Source of the DNA: Pseudomonadota bacterium
GTDB taxonomy: Bacteria > Pseudomonadota > Gammaproteobacteria > Burkholderiales > Burkholderiaceae_C
Direction: 5' to 3'
Assembly (NCBI GenBank): GCA_018241225.1
Contig: JAFEEG010000037.1
Span: 19,508 to 83,507 of the forward strand
DNA length: 64,000 nt
Below the pieces are notes generated by a model, which made no database searches, was not told where the DNA came from, and saw nothing but the letters and a program-made list of their open reading frames with translations. This document shows positions 15,690 through 25,150 of this stretch, piece by piece (the first letter of the stretch is position 1; every line of letters starts with the position of its first letter). The translations under genes and the position numbers were made by a program.

Positions 15690-17495
15690 TTAGGCCGCAG
15701 CGGTCGGGTTGCGCAGGCGGATGTGCAGCTCGCGCAGTTGCTTCTCGTCGACCGGGCTCGGCGCCTGCGTGAGCAGGTCTTGCGCGCGCTGGGTCTTGGG
15801 GAAGGCGATCACGTCGCGGATGGACTCGGCGCCGGTCATGAGCATGACCAGGCGGTCCAGGCCGATGGCGATGCCGCCGTGCGGAGGCGCGCCGTACTGC
15901 AGCGCGTCGAGCAGGTAGCCGAACTTGGCCTGCGCTTCTTCCGCGTTGATCTTGAGGGCGCGGAACACCTTGCTCTGCACTTCCTCGCGGTGGATACGCA
16001 CCGAGCCGCCGCCCATCTCGATGCCGTTGAGCACCATGTCGTAGGCCTTGGCAATGCACTTCTCGGGGGCCGAGTCCATGAGGTCTTCATGACCATCCTT
16101 GGGCGCGGTGAACGGGTGGTGCACCGCGCTCCAGCGCTGGCCGTCCTCGTCGTACTCGAACATCGGGAAGTCGACCACCCACAGCGGGGCCCAGCGGTCG
16201 TCGAAAAGGCCGGTCTTCTTGCCGAAGGCGCTGTGGCCGATCTTGACGCGCAGCGCGCCGATGGCGTCGTTCACCACCTTGGCCTTGTCGGCGCCGAAGA
16301 ACAGCAGATCGCCGTTCTGCGCACCGGTGCGCTCGACGATCTGCTTGAGCACCTCGTCGCCGATGTTCTTCACGATGGGGCTTTGCAGGCCGTCGCGGCC
16401 GGCAGCCACGTCGTTGACCTTGATGTAGGCCAGGCCCTTGGCGCCGTAGATCTTGACGAACTCCTGATAGGCGTCGATTTCACCGCGCGACAGGCCGCCT
16501 TCGGCACCGCCACCGGGCACGCGCAGGGCCACCACGCGGCCGCCTTGCATGTTGGCCGCGGCCGAGAACACTTTGAAGTCCACCGTCTTCATCAGCTCGG
16601 TGAGTTCGGTGAACTCGAGCTTGACGCGCAGGTCTGGCTTGTCCGAGCCGTACTTGAACATGGCGTCGCCATAGCTCATGACCGGAAACGCACCCAGCTC
16701 GATGCCGGCGGCGTTGGTGAACACCTGGCGGATCATGCCTTCGAACATGGCGCGGATCTCTTCCTCGGCCAGGAAGGAGGTCTCGATGTCGATCTGCGTG
16801 AACTCGGGCTGGCGGTCGGCGCGCAGGTCTTCGTCGCGGAAGCACTTGACGATCTGGTAGTAGCGGTCGTAGCCGGCCACCATGAGCATCTGCTTGTACA
16901 GCTGGGGCGACTGCGGCAGCGCGAAGAAGCTGCCGTCATGCACGCGGCTGGGCACGAGGTAGTCGCGCGCACCTTCGGGCGTGGACTTGCCCAGCATGGG
17001 CGTCTCGATGTCGATGAAGCCGTTGGCGTCGAGGAACTTGCGCACTTCCATCGTCACCTTGTAGCGGCGCATCAGGTTGTTCTGCATGGCCGGGCGGCGC
17101 AGGTCGAGCACGCGGTGCGTCAGGCGCGTGGTCTCGCTCAGGTTGTCGTCGTCCAGCAGGAAAGGCGGCGTGACCGAGGGGTTGAGCACCTTCAGCTCGT
17201 GGCACAGCACTTCGATCTTGCCGCTCTTGAGCTGGTCGTTCACCGTGCCCTCGGGACGGGCGCGCACCAGGCCGGTGATCTGCACGCAGAACTCGTTGCG
17301 CAGGCCTTCGGCGGTGGCGAAGGTGGCGGCGCGGTCGGGGTCGCACACCACCTGCACATAGCCTTCGCGATCGCGCAGGTCGATGAAGATGACGCCGCCG
17401 TGGTCGCGGCGACGGTTGACCCAGCCGCACAGGCTGACGGTTTGGCCCATCAGGGCTTCGGTCACGAGACCGCAGTAGTGTGAACGCATGGCCAT
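15690..17495 (-). CDS. aspS: Aspartyl-tRNA synthetase, probably non-discriminating
   Basis: Charges tRNA-Asp, and probably tRNA-Asn, with aspartate. The 601 residues comprise the OB-fold anticodon domain (1-110), catalytic core with class II motifs ([31 protein letters not shown]) and the inserted GAD domain of bacterial AspRS. His32 in [10 protein letters not shown] is the residue linked to relaxed tRNA choice in Pseudomonas AspRS; E. coli has Leu. If so, the cell needs GatCAB, which is not in this window. The second methionine (17489) is an equally possible start. Upstream neighbour is the DUF502 gene. Confidence 0.96.
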   Translation of the reverse strand: MAMRSHYCGLVTEALMGQTVSLCGWVNRRRDHGGVIFIDLRDREGYVQVVCDPDRAATFATAEGLRNEFCVQITGLVRARPEGTVNDQLKSGKIEVLCHELKVLNPSVTPPFLLDDDNLSETTRLTHRVLDLRRPAMQNNLMRRYKVTMEVRKFLDANGFIDIETPMLGKSTPEGARDYLVPSRVHDGSFFALPQSPQLYKQMLMVAGYDRYYQIVKCFRDEDLRADRQPEFTQIDIETSFLAEEEIRAMFEGMIRQVFTNAAGIELGAFPVMSYGDAMFKYGSDKPDLRVKLEFTELTELMKTVDFKVFSAAANMQGGRVVALRVPGGGAEGGLSRGEIDAYQEFVKIYGAKGLAYIKVNDVAAGRDGLQSPIVKNIGDEVLKQIVERTGAQNGDLLFFGADKAKVVNDAIGALRVKIGHSAFGKKTGLFDDRWAPLWVVDFPMFEYDEDGQRWSAVHHPFTAPKDGHEDLMDSAPEKCIAKAYDMVLNGIEMGGGSVRIHREEVQSKVFRALKINAEEAQAKFGYLLDALQYGAPPHGGIAIGLDRLVMLMTGAESIRDVIAFPKTQRAQDLLTQAPSPVDEKQLRELHIRLRNPTAAA

Positions 17496-17555
17496 TGCTC
17501 GTTGCCGGCGCCCTCTTGAGGCGCCTACTCCTCTAACTTGAATTTCTATCGGTGT

Positions 17556-18173
17556 TTAAGCGGTGGCGATCGATGCGGGGCCGCCTGGCACCACCACACC
17601 CATCGACACGATGTACTTGAGCGCCTCGTCCACGCTCATCTTGAGTTCGATGCAGTCGCTGCGCTTGAGCATCACGAAGTAGCCGCCGGTGGGGTTCGGC
17701 GTGGTGGGCACGTAGACGCCCAGGTAGTCGTCCTGCAGGTAGTTGAGCACATCGCCGCCGGGCGTTCCGGTGACGAAGGCAATCGTCCAGGCACCTGGAC
17801 GCGGCCACTCGATGAGTACCGCCGTGCGAAAAGCGTTGCCGCTTTCGGAGAACAGGGTGTCGGAGACCTGCTTGACGCTGGAGTAGATGGAGCGCACCAC
17901 GGGGATGCGCCGCACCACGGCGTCGCCCCAGCCCAGCAGGCGCTTGCCCACGAAGTTGCTGGCGATGGCGCCCACCGACAGCAGGATCGCCAGGGTGAAG
18001 AGCACGCCCAGGCCGCGCACACGATGCTGGCCCAGCCACACCTGCCAGTCGGAGGGCAGCAGCCACAGGGTCTGGTCCAGAGTGCCGATGATCCAGTCGA
18101 GCACCCACAGCGTGATCGCCAGGGGCACGATGACCAGCAGGCCGGAGAACAGCCACTTGCGCAGCGCGTGCAT
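17556..18173 (-). CDS. DUF502 inner-membrane protein
   Basis: A 205-residue protein with two membrane helices (about 7-32 and 53-75) and a conserved cytoplasmic part containing RIPVVRSIYSSVKQVSDTLF, WPRPGAWTIAFVTG, VYVPTTPNPTGGYFVMLKRSDC and SVDEALKYIVSMG. These identify DUF502, related to plant COV proteins. The function is unknown, perhaps membrane trafficking or homeostasis. It sits between the FmdB-like gene (20 bases upstream) and aspS, an arrangement conserved in this order, so it is likely part of one transcript. Confidence 0.9.
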   Translation of the reverse strand: MHALRKWLFSGLLVIVPLAITLWVLDWIIGTLDQTLWLLPSDWQVWLGQHRVRGLGVLFTLAILLSVGAIASNFVGKRLLGWGDAVVRRIPVVRSIYSSVKQVSDTLFSESGNAFRTAVLIEWPRPGAWTIAFVTGTPGGDVLNYLQDDYLGVYVPTTPNPTGGYFVMLKRSDCIELKMSVDEALKYIVSMGVVVPGGPASIATA

Positions 18174-18193
18174 GGTGAGGTGCGCGCCCTTGT

Positions 18194-18517
18194 TCAGTTG
18201 GTGCCGGCCGGAGCCGGGCTGGCCGCAGGAGCGGGCGCAGGAGCCGCTGCCGGCGCCGGGGCGCTGGCCGCCGGCGCGTCGGAGGTCGAGGCAGGCGCGC
18301 CCTTGGCGTTGTCGCTACCGGCCTTGCCGGAGTCGCCACCCCGGAAATCGGTGACGTACCAGCCCGAGCCCTTCAGCTGGAAGCCGGCGGCGGTGACCTG
18401 CTTGCTGAACGCGGCGGCGCCGCAAGCCGGGCAGTCGGTCAGCGGTGCATCGGACATCTTCTGCAGCACGTCCTTGGCATGGCCGCAGGCGCTGCACTTG
18501 TAGGCGTAGATAGGCAT
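18194..18517 (-). CDS. FmdB-family zinc-ribbon protein
   Basis: A 107-residue protein whose first 50 residues are an FmdB-type zinc ribbon: MPIYAYKCSACGH, then DCPACG, giving two CxxC pairs, then GFQLKGSGWYVTDFRG. Residues 60-107 are a low-complexity Ala/Pro tail probably without fold. FmdB proteins are proposed regulators but their function is unproven. It is the first gene of the fmdB-DUF502-aspS-nudB-endonuclease run, with a TATAAT box about 50 bases upstream. Confidence 0.9.
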   Translation of the reverse strand: MPIYAYKCSACGHAKDVLQKMSDAPLTDCPACGAAAFSKQVTAAGFQLKGSGWYVTDFRGGDSGKAGSDNAKGAPASTSDAPAASAPAPAAAPAPAPAASPAPAGTN

Positions 18518-18566
18518 GGAATTGGGCAGAGATGGCGCTGGCAGGATGGCGCCAGCAAAGCCTTCA

Positions 18567-18572
18567 ATTATA
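18567..18572 (-). promoter_or_regulatory. -10 box upstream of the FmdB-like gene
   Basis: TATAAT on the minus strand, 49 bases before the ATG at 18517. It stands out in GC-rich surroundings. I see no good -35 at the usual spacing. Confidence 0.4.
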
Positions 18573-18636
18573 AGGGCGCCCTCCCCTCTTGGGCACCCGG
18601 CGGGGCGTCACCCCCGGCCGGCGCCCGTTTGCCGGC

Positions 18637-20079
18637 TCAGCTCACCGCGATGGGCCGGTGCGGGGTGCGCACGTTGGCCACCCACTGCGGCGCCAGCGAC
18701 CCCACCAGCATGCCGGTCATCGAGGCCAGCAGCCCGGCCAGCTGGGCCGGAAACACCTCGCCCCAGGGCATGGCCAGGCCCGCCAGCCACACGCCGATGC
18801 CCAGCACGATGGCCGCCACCGCCCCCTGGGTGCTCGCGCGCTGCCAGTACAGGCCGAACACCAGCGGCACGAAAGCGCCAACCAGCGGCACCTGGTAGGC
18901 GCCGGAGACCAGTTCGTAGATGGACGTGCCCTGCATGCGGATGGCGTAGGCCAGCACGCACACGCTGAACACCAGCACGGTGATGCGCATGGTCCGCAGG
19001 TTCGACTTGTCCGAGCCGGCCGGGCGGAACTGGCGCCAGATGTTCTCGGTGAAGGTGACGCTGGGTGCCAGCAAGGTGGCCGAGGCGGTCGACTTGATGG
19101 CCGAGAGCAGCGCGCCGAAGAACAGCACCTGCATCACGAAGGGCATCTTCTCGAGCACCAGGGTGGGCAGCACGCGCTGCGGATCGACCTTGAGCAGGGT
19201 GGCGGTGGCCTCGGGCATGATCAGCAGCGCACTGGCCACCAGGAACATGGGCACGAAGGCGAAGAGGATGTAGCAGATGCCGCCAATGACCGGCCCGCGG
19301 GTCGACGACTTGACGCTGTTGGCCGACATCACGCGCTGGAACACGTCCTGCTGCGGAATGGAGCCCAGCATCATGGTAAGGCCCGCGGCCAGGAAGAAGA
19401 TCATGTCCTTGAAGCTCGGTTCGGGCCAGAAGCGGAACAGGTCCTTGCTGGCGGCGAACTCGATCACCTTGCCCGCCCCGCCGGCCATGTTGCCGGCGAA
19501 CACGGCAATCACCGCCAGGCCCAGCACCAGGATGATCATCTGGATGAAGTCGGTCACCGCCACCGACCACATGCCGCCGAACAGGGTGTAGGCCAGGATG
19601 GACACCACCCCGATCACCATGCCGCCCGGCACGCTGATGACGCCGGCCGACAGTACGTTGAACACCAGGCCGAGGGCAGTGACCTGCGCCGAGACCCAGC
19701 CCAGGTAGCTCAGCATGATGATCAGCGAGCACGCCACTTCCACCGAGCGGCCGTAGCGTTCACGGTAGTAGTCGCTGATGGTCAGCAGCGTCATGCGATA
19801 GAGCTTGCCGGCAAAGAACAGGCCCACCAGGATCAGGCAGGTGCCGGCGCCAAAGGGGTCTTCGACCACCGCGCCGAGGCCGCCCTCGATGAACTTCGCC
19901 GGAATGCCCAGCACCGTCTCCGACCCGAACCAGGTCGCGAATGTGGTGGTGACGATCATGTACAGCGGCAGGTGCCGACCCGCAATGGCGAAGTCGGACG
20001 TGTTCTTCACGCGCCTGGCGGCCCAAAGGCCGATGGCGATGGTGACCAGCAAATAGACGACGACCAGGCTCAGCAGCAC
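18637..20079 (-). CDS. Sodium:solute symporter family protein
   Basis: A 480-residue polytopic membrane protein with about 13 helices, in the SSS (SLC5-like) family that imports solutes with sodium. Family features include the first helix VVVYLLVTIAIGLWAARR, SDFAIAGRHLPLYMIVTTTFATWFGSETVLGIPA and FIEGGLGAVVEDPFGAGTCL. The GTG start at 20079 has a strong GAGGAGAT site. The substrate cannot be inferred; it is not in a catabolic operon but between the ubiquinone genes and the fmdB block. Confidence 0.88.
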   Translation of the reverse strand: MLLSLVVVYLLVTIAIGLWAARRVKNTSDFAIAGRHLPLYMIVTTTFATWFGSETVLGIPAKFIEGGLGAVVEDPFGAGTCLILVGLFFAGKLYRMTLLTISDYYRERYGRSVEVACSLIIMLSYLGWVSAQVTALGLVFNVLSAGVISVPGGMVIGVVSILAYTLFGGMWSVAVTDFIQMIILVLGLAVIAVFAGNMAGGAGKVIEFAASKDLFRFWPEPSFKDMIFFLAAGLTMMLGSIPQQDVFQRVMSANSVKSSTRGPVIGGICYILFAFVPMFLVASALLIMPEATATLLKVDPQRVLPTLVLEKMPFVMQVLFFGALLSAIKSTASATLLAPSVTFTENIWRQFRPAGSDKSNLRTMRITVLVFSVCVLAYAIRMQGTSIYELVSGAYQVPLVGAFVPLVFGLYWQRASTQGAVAAIVLGIGVWLAGLAMPWGEVFPAQLAGLLASMTGMLVGSLAPQWVANVRTPHRPIAVS

Positions 20080-20128
20080 GAATATCTCCTCAATCCTCTT
20101 TTTCGATGATCTCTAGCACGGCGGTGAC

Positions 20129-21694
20129 TCAGAACAGCCGCACGCGAATCAGCAGCTGCATGGCCAGCAACCCCAATACAAATCCCATGCCACCGTAGAT
20201 GATGGCCTGCAGCAGCTTGTTGGTTCGCTTCTGCGCGGCCAGCAGCTCCAGAAGCTCCTTGCGGTGGTCGGTGGGCGGGCGCTCCAGGTAGTCGTGCAGC
20301 AGGCGCGGCAGCTGCGGCAGCAGCTTGGCCAGGCGCGGCGACTCGGCGCGCAGCTGCTGCAGCAGCTTCTTGGGACCGAGCTGGTCGAGCATCCACTTCT
20401 CGAGGAAAGGCTTGGCAGTGGCCCACAGGTCCAGTTCGGGGTCGAGTTGGCGGCCCAGGCCTTCGATGTTGAGCAGCGTCTTTTGCAACAGCACCAGTTG
20501 CGGCTGGATCTCGACATGAAAGCGCCGCGAGGTCTGGAACAGGCGCATGAGCACCATGCCCAGCGAGATCTCCTTGAGCGGCCGGTCGAAATAGGGTTCG
20601 CACACGGTACGGATGGCCGCCTCGAGCTCGTCCACCCGCGTCCCCGGCGGCACCCAGCCGCTTTCCAGGTGCAGCTCGGCCACGCGCTTGTAGTCGCGCC
20701 GGAAGAAGGCGGCGAAGTTCTGCGCCAGGTATTCCTTGTCGACCTCGGTGAGCGTGCCGATGATCCCGAAGTCCAGTGAGATGTAGCGCCCGAAGGTGGC
20801 CGGCGCCAGGCTCACCTGGATGTTGCCCGGGTGCATGTCGGCATGGAAGAAGCCGTCGCGGAACACCTGGGTGAAGAAGATGGTCACGCCGTCGCGTGCC
20901 AGCTTGGGAATGTCGACGCCGGCCGTGCGCAGCCGGTCGAGCTGGGCAATGGGCACGCCGTTCATGCGCTCCATCACGATGACTTCCGGGTGGCAGAAGT
21001 CCCAGAACATCTCGGGGATGAGCACCAGGTCGAGCTTGCTCATGTTGCGCCGCAGCTGGGCGGCGTTGGCAGCCTCGCGCACCAGGTCGAGCTCGTCGTG
21101 CAGGTACTTGTCGAACTCGGCCACCACCTCGCGCGGCTTCAGGCGCTTGCCGTCGGGCGAGAGCCGCTCGACCCAGCCGGCCATCATGGCCATGAGTGCC
21201 AGGTCTTTCTCGATCACGCCGCGCATGCCCGGTCGCAGTACCTTGACGGCGACCTCGCGCGCGCTGCCATTGGGCAAGTGCAACACGCCGAAGTGCACCT
21301 GCGCAATCGAGGCGCTGGCAATGGGAACTTCGTCGAACTGCTCGAAGATCTCGCGCACCGGCCGGTGGAAGGCGCGCTCGATGGTGGCAATGGCCACCTT
21401 GGAATCGAAGGGCGGCACCCGGTCCTGCAACCAGGCCAGTTCGTCGGCGATGTCGGCCGGCAGCAGGTCGCGCCGGGTCGACAGCACCTGGCCGAACTTC
21501 ACGAAGATGGGGCCCAGGCGCTCGAGCGCCTCGCGCAGGCGCTGGCCGCGCGGCGCGTCCAGCTTGCGACCGAAGGAGACGATGCGCGCTAGCGCGTGCA
21601 GCCAGGGCTTCTGGAAGCTGGTGAGGATGAGTTCGTCCAGGCCGTAGCGCAGCGCGACCAGGACAATGAACGCGCCGCGATAAAAGCGGCTCAT
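20129..21694 (-). CDS. ubiB: Ubiquinone biosynthesis kinase-like protein UbiB
   Basis: ABC1/ADCK/UbiB atypical kinase-like ATPase needed for ubiquinone synthesis, probably by extracting isoprenoid intermediates from the membrane. The 521 residues show the KxGQ motif at 66-69 ([16 protein letters not shown]), [19 protein letters not shown], the HADMHPGNI catalytic loop and SLDFGIIG. Two C-terminal membrane helices end the protein. It overlaps ubiJ by four bases (ATGA), which fixes the start. Confidence 0.96.
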   Translation of the reverse strand: MSRFYRGAFIVLVALRYGLDELILTSFQKPWLHALARIVSFGRKLDAPRGQRLREALERLGPIFVKFGQVLSTRRDLLPADIADELAWLQDRVPPFDSKVAIATIERAFHRPVREIFEQFDEVPIASASIAQVHFGVLHLPNGSAREVAVKVLRPGMRGVIEKDLALMAMMAGWVERLSPDGKRLKPREVVAEFDKYLHDELDLVREAANAAQLRRNMSKLDLVLIPEMFWDFCHPEVIVMERMNGVPIAQLDRLRTAGVDIPKLARDGVTIFFTQVFRDGFFHADMHPGNIQVSLAPATFGRYISLDFGIIGTLTEVDKEYLAQNFAAFFRRDYKRVAELHLESGWVPPGTRVDELEAAIRTVCEPYFDRPLKEISLGMVLMRLFQTSRRFHVEIQPQLVLLQKTLLNIEGLGRQLDPELDLWATAKPFLEKWMLDQLGPKKLLQQLRAESPRLAKLLPQLPRLLHDYLERPPTDHRKELLELLAAQKRTNKLLQAIIYGGMGFVLGLLAMQLLIRVRLF

Positions 21695-22254
21695 TCGGCG
21701 TCGGACTTCGCAGAAGCAGCAGGACCTGAGCGGGCCGCCTTGTCGACGAACTGGCGCAGGCCGCCCACCAGCTTGCGCGCGGCATTGCCGACGGCATGGG
21801 CGGGCACGTCGCCGATGATGCGCGCCAGGTCGTCTTCCACGTCCCAGCGCACATGGTCGACCAGCCAGTTGACCTCGGCGGCCAGTTGCACGTCGCCCAC
21901 GATGCGCACCACGGGCTTGTCGCCCAGCATGGCTGCTTGCGCGAGCTCCAGCGGGTTTTCCTGGGTGATGCTCAGCGTGAGGTCGGGCGTGGCGCCCTCG
22001 GGCGCCAGGTCGAGCAGGCCGGCCGGCGTGGCCACCAGCCGAAGGAAGATGCCGCGCCAGCGCGCTTCCACCACCTGGCCCTGCTGGCGCTTCAGGCGCG
22101 CCTGCGCCTCGGGCTCCTGCTGCAGCACATGGTTGAGGAAGAGCACCGTCCGATGCTGGATCTCGTGGATGGCCCAGGCGGGGGGCTGGAGCCGGCTCGA
22201 TGCCTTGTCAAAAAGCTCGGCGAGAAAAGCAAATGGGGACGATGGTGTAGCCAT
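21691..22254 (-). CDS. ubiJ: Ubiquinone biosynthesis accessory protein UbiJ
   Basis: A 187-residue cytoplasmic protein with an N-terminal SCP2-type sterol/lipid-binding domain (about 15-110) and a C-terminal helical part. In E. coli UbiJ binds ubiquinone intermediates and scaffolds the Ubi enzyme complex. Family traits seen: [52 protein letters not shown] and [23 protein letters not shown]. It is coupled to ubiB by a four-base overlap. The order ubiE-(Tim44-like)-ubiJ-ubiB matches the E. coli ubiE-ubiJ-ubiB with one gene inserted. Confidence 0.9.
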   Translation of the reverse strand: MATPSSPFAFLAELFDKASSRLQPPAWAIHEIQHRTVLFLNHVLQQEPEAQARLKRQQGQVVEARWRGIFLRLVATPAGLLDLAPEGATPDLTLSITQENPLELAQAAMLGDKPVVRIVGDVQLAAEVNWLVDHVRWDVEDDLARIIGDVPAHAVGNAARKLVGGLRQFVDKAARSGPAASAKSDAE

Positions 22255-22288
22255 GTCCCCATTATCGTCGCGTCACACTGCCCCCCAG

Positions 22289-22340
22289 CTTTGCACTTCG
22301 CTTCGCTGCGTGTCATTCGCCACCCCCCGAGGGGGAGGCG
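22289..22340. repeat. Intergenic repeat, copy 2
   Basis: The second copy of the 27-base core (22294-22320), 25 of 27 identical to 5719-5745, again followed by a C-run/G-run dyad (CCCCCCGAGGGGG). It lies between ubiJ and the Tim44-like gene. The inverted repeat that follows copy 1 is not conserved here. Confidence 0.6.
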
Positions 22341-22386
22341 CAGCTCGCCTTGGGGCGGCCCGGCGGCGGCCGCCTTGCGTTGGCTA

Positions 22387-23403
22387 TTACTGCAGCGCCT
22401 GCACGCCCGCCACCAGCCAGCCGCTGCTGCCGTTGGCCGGCTTGGTCATGTTCCAGACCTCGCGGAACGGGCTCGGGCCGGCCGAGATGTCTTCGCGGAT
22501 CATGCCGGAGAACTCCACGCTGGCCATGTAGACATCGGGCAGTTCCTCGATGCCCAGCAGCTTGGCGTCGAGCATGACCACCTCGGTCTTGTTGGGCTGG
22601 CCACCGGTGTGCGCTTCGCGCTCGGCCAGCTGGGTGCGGATCTCGCCGACCATGCTGTCGGTCATCATGGAACGCAGCATGGTGATGTCGCTCTTGTCCC
22701 AGGCGTCCTGCAGGGTCACGAAGTTGCGCTTGGCCGCGGCCAGGAAGCCGTCGGTGTCGAAGCCGGACGGAATGCCCCACGACTGCGAGCCGCCCAGGGC
22801 CGCGCCGATCATGCTGCCGCCGGCCAACGCAGCGGAGCCGTGCTGGGCCGATGCGGCACTGGTGTCGAAGGCCGCGCCCTGGCGTTCCCAGGGGCGCGCC
22901 GAGGCGTCGTTGCCGACGTTGTTGGGGCTGTACTGCGACGGTGCCGTGGCCGTGGCCGGGCCGCCCGCGCCCTGGAAGGCGTAGCCGCCGCCCTGGCGTG
23001 CTGGCTGCGCCTTGCGCGCGCTGAACATCCGCCACGCGATGAGCGCGGCCATGGCCACCAGCATGATCAGCAGGAAGTTGGCGAAGGCCGGGCCCAGGCC
23101 CAGCGAATTGGCCAGCCATGCCAGGCCCAGGCCCGCGGCCAGGCCGCCGAGCATGGCACCCCATGGGCGCTTGGGCGCAGCTGCTGCAGGTGCGGCGTTA
23201 CCGGGGCGTGCTGCCTGGTTGGCCGACTGCTGCTGCGCCGGCGCGCCTACGTTGTTGCCAGGTGCGGCAGGCGCAGCTTCGCGCTGCGTCACGTTGCTGG
23301 ACTGGCGGCCCATCGACTTGCCGCCGCCGATGCGAGCGGCGTCCGCTTGGATGCTCGCAAGGGCGATGGCACAGGCAAACAGTACAGGCACTAATTTCTT
23401 CAT
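22387..23403 (-). CDS. Tim44-like domain membrane protein
   Basis: A 338-residue protein: signal or anchor (1-24), glycine- and serine-rich ARIGGGKSMGRQ, an Ala/Pro/Gln linker, two membrane helices (about 81-130), and a C-terminal Tim44-like domain (about 195-338) with FDTDGFLAAAKRNFVTLQDAWDKSD. Tim44 domains bind membranes and, in mitochondria, help import. The bacterial function is unknown. The ATG at 23403 gives the usual MKKLVPVLF start. It sits between ubiE and ubiJ on the same strand, suggesting a link to ubiquinone or its membrane complex. Confidence 0.88.
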   Translation of the reverse strand: MKKLVPVLFACAIALASIQADAARIGGGKSMGRQSSNVTQREAAPAAPGNNVGAPAQQQSANQAARPGNAAPAAAAPKRPWGAMLGGLAAGLGLAWLANSLGLGPAFANFLLIMLVAMAALIAWRMFSARKAQPARQGGGYAFQGAGGPATATAPSQYSPNNVGNDASARPWERQGAAFDTSAASAQHGSAALAGGSMIGAALGGSQSWGIPSGFDTDGFLAAAKRNFVTLQDAWDKSDITMLRSMMTDSMVGEIRTQLAEREAHTGGQPNKTEVVMLDAKLLGIEELPDVYMASVEFSGMIREDISAGPSPFREVWNMTKPANGSSGWLVAGVQALQ

Positions 23404-23430
23404 GGCGTCTCCTCTAGGGCGCTTCTTCAT

Positions 23431-24162
23431 TCAACACTTGATTCCAACATGCAGGGCTACCACGCCCCCCGTCATGTTGTGATAGTCCACATGCCCGAAA
23501 CCGCCCTCCTTCATCAGGGTTTTAAGTTGTTCTTGGGCGGGATGCATGCGGATGGACTCGGCCAGATAGCGGTAACTCGAGTCGTCACCAGCCACCAGCT
23601 TGCCCAGGCGCGGCAGCACCTGGAACGAATACCAGTCGTACACCTTGGCCAATGGCTTGGCCACCTTGGAGAACTCCAGCACGAGCAGCTTGCCGCCCGG
23701 CTTGAGCACGCGGTTCATCTCCTTGAGCGCCGCGTCCTTGTGCGTCATGTTGCGCAGGCCGAAGGCGACGCTCACCACGTCGAAATGGTTGTCGGGAAAG
23801 GGCAGCTTCTCGGCGTCGCACACCAGCGTGGGCAGCGATACGCCAGCGTCGAGCAGGCGATCGCGCCCGGTGCGCAGCATGGCCTCGTTGATGTCGGTGT
23901 GCACCACCTGCCCCGACGCGCCCACCTTGCGGGCAAAGGCCATGGACAGGTCGCCCGTGCCACCGGCAATGTCGAGCACGCGCGAGCCTTCGCGCAGGTT
24001 GGCCACCATGACGGTGTAGGCCTTCCAGGCGCGATGCAGGCCGCCGGACATGAGGTCGTTCATCAAGTCGTAGCGCGGGGCCACGGAATCGAAGACGCCG
24101 CGCACGCGGCTGGCCTTGTCCTTTTCTTCTACCTGCTCGAAACCGAAATGCGTACTGCTCAT
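23431..24162 (-). CDS. ubiE: Ubiquinone/menaquinone methyltransferase UbiE
   Basis: SAM-dependent C-methyltransferase of the ubiquinone ring. The 243-residue product begins [20 protein letters not shown] and has [25 protein letters not shown], the SAM motif [31 protein letters not shown] and a conserved end, [13 protein letters not shown]. The start at 24162 was chosen because upstream in-frame sequence is not conserved. It leads the Tim44-like, ubiJ and ubiB genes, 27 bases from the first of these. Confidence 0.97.
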   Translation of the reverse strand: MSSTHFGFEQVEEKDKASRVRGVFDSVAPRYDLMNDLMSGGLHRAWKAYTVMVANLREGSRVLDIAGGTGDLSMAFARKVGASGQVVHTDINEAMLRTGRDRLLDAGVSLPTLVCDAEKLPFPDNHFDVVSVAFGLRNMTHKDAALKEMNRVLKPGGKLLVLEFSKVAKPLAKVYDWYSFQVLPRLGKLVAGDDSSYRYLAESIRMHPAQEQLKTLMKEGGFGHVDYHNMTGGVVALHVGIKC

Positions 24163-24235
24163 GGCACGCATGTTAGGACGGAAGCCCACTTTCCAAGCCG
24201 ACGACCCCGCGCCGTCGGCGGGCATTTGTCGTATT

Positions 24236-24664
24236 TCAGTGCCCGCCGCAGGCGTGGCCGCCACCCCCGCCCTTGCCGGCGGGGGCCATGGGCGCATCGC
24301 GGTCGGCACCGGCCGCGGCCAGGCGCGACTCGTACTCAGCCCACAGCGCCTTCTCGTTGGCGCCCAGCTGGTAGAGCAGGTCCCACGAGTAGATGCCCGA
24401 GTCGTGACCGTCGCTGAAGGTGGGCTGCACCGCGTAGTTGCCGATGGGCTGCAGGTCGACGACCTGCACCTCGCGCTTGCCGGTCTGCAGCACTTCCTGC
24501 CCCGGCCCGTGCCCCTGCACTTCGGCCGAAGGCGAATAGATGCGCATCAGCTCGAAGGGGATGCGAAAGACCGCGCCATCGGAAAAACCCACCTCGAGCA
24601 CGCGCGACTGGCCGTGCAAGGTGATCGATTCGGGCGTCGGTGCGCCAGACTGCAGACCTGCCAT
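24236..24664 (-). CDS. DUF971 (GBBH-like N-terminal) protein
   Basis: A 142-residue protein whose core (about 10-115) matches DUF971, the N-terminal domain of gamma-butyrobetaine hydroxylase also found on HCF101/Mrp proteins: [58 protein letters not shown]. It ends in a glycine-rich HACGGH tail that could hold metal. There is no hydroxylase domain. A role in Fe-S cluster handling is an inference from its fusion partners. It lies between the HIT gene (5 bases upstream) and ubiE. Confidence 0.87.
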   Translation of the reverse strand: MAGLQSGAPTPESITLHGQSRVLEVGFSDGAVFRIPFELMRIYSPSAEVQGHGPGQEVLQTGKREVQVVDLQPIGNYAVQPTFSDGHDSGIYSWDLLYQLGANEKALWAEYESRLAAAGADRDAPMAPAGKGGGGGHACGGH

Positions 24665-24669
24665 GGTTT

Positions 24670-25119
24670 TCAAGAACTCCTCAGTCTCTCGATGATGCGC
24701 GATTCGAGCGCCGGCAGCCTGGCCGCCAGCTCGGCTTCGCGCTGCGGGGCGCGCTCGCGCTGCGCAGCCGACCAGACCGGACTCGGAAAGTGGCTGTCCC
24801 AGTCGAAGCGGGCAATGACGTGCCAGTGCAGGTGCGGCACCACATTGCCCAGCGTCGCCAGGTTGATCTTGGTGGGCGACAGCAACTCGCGCATGGCCTG
24901 CTCGATGACCGTGACGGCATCCATGCACAGGATGCGGTTATCCCTGGACAACTCGGAAAACTCGCGCACATGCTCGCGCCAGATCAGTCGATAGAAGGCC
25001 GGAAAGCCCGCCTCCGACGCGTGGATCACGCGGAACTTCTTGGTTTCGTACACCAGCCTTCCGCCACTGCCCTCGCACAAGGGACAGCTGACGATGCCGC
25101 TTGCTGCCAACGCGCTCAT
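24670..25119 (-). CDS. HIT-family nucleotide hydrolase
   Basis: A 149-residue histidine-triad protein. The triad HLHWH is at residues 96-100, within VVPHLHWHVIARF, and a CPLC pair near the start (residues 12-15) suggests zinc binding as in Fhit/GalT-like bacterial HIT proteins. The likely reaction is hydrolysis of a dinucleotide polyphosphate or AMP conjugate; the substrate is unknown. An upstream in-frame start (25194) would overlap the FAD dehydrogenase gene, so the ATG at 25119 is used. Same strand as DUF971. Confidence 0.88.
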   Translation of the reverse strand: MSALAASGIVSCPLCEGSGGRLVYETKKFRVIHASEAGFPAFYRLIWREHVREFSELSRDNRILCMDAVTVIEQAMRELLSPTKINLATLGNVVPHLHWHVIARFDWDSHFPSPVWSAAQRERAPQREAELAARLPALESRIIERLRSS

Positions 25120-25150
25120 CAATGCCTCCGATTCACCAGCACCAGCTTCA

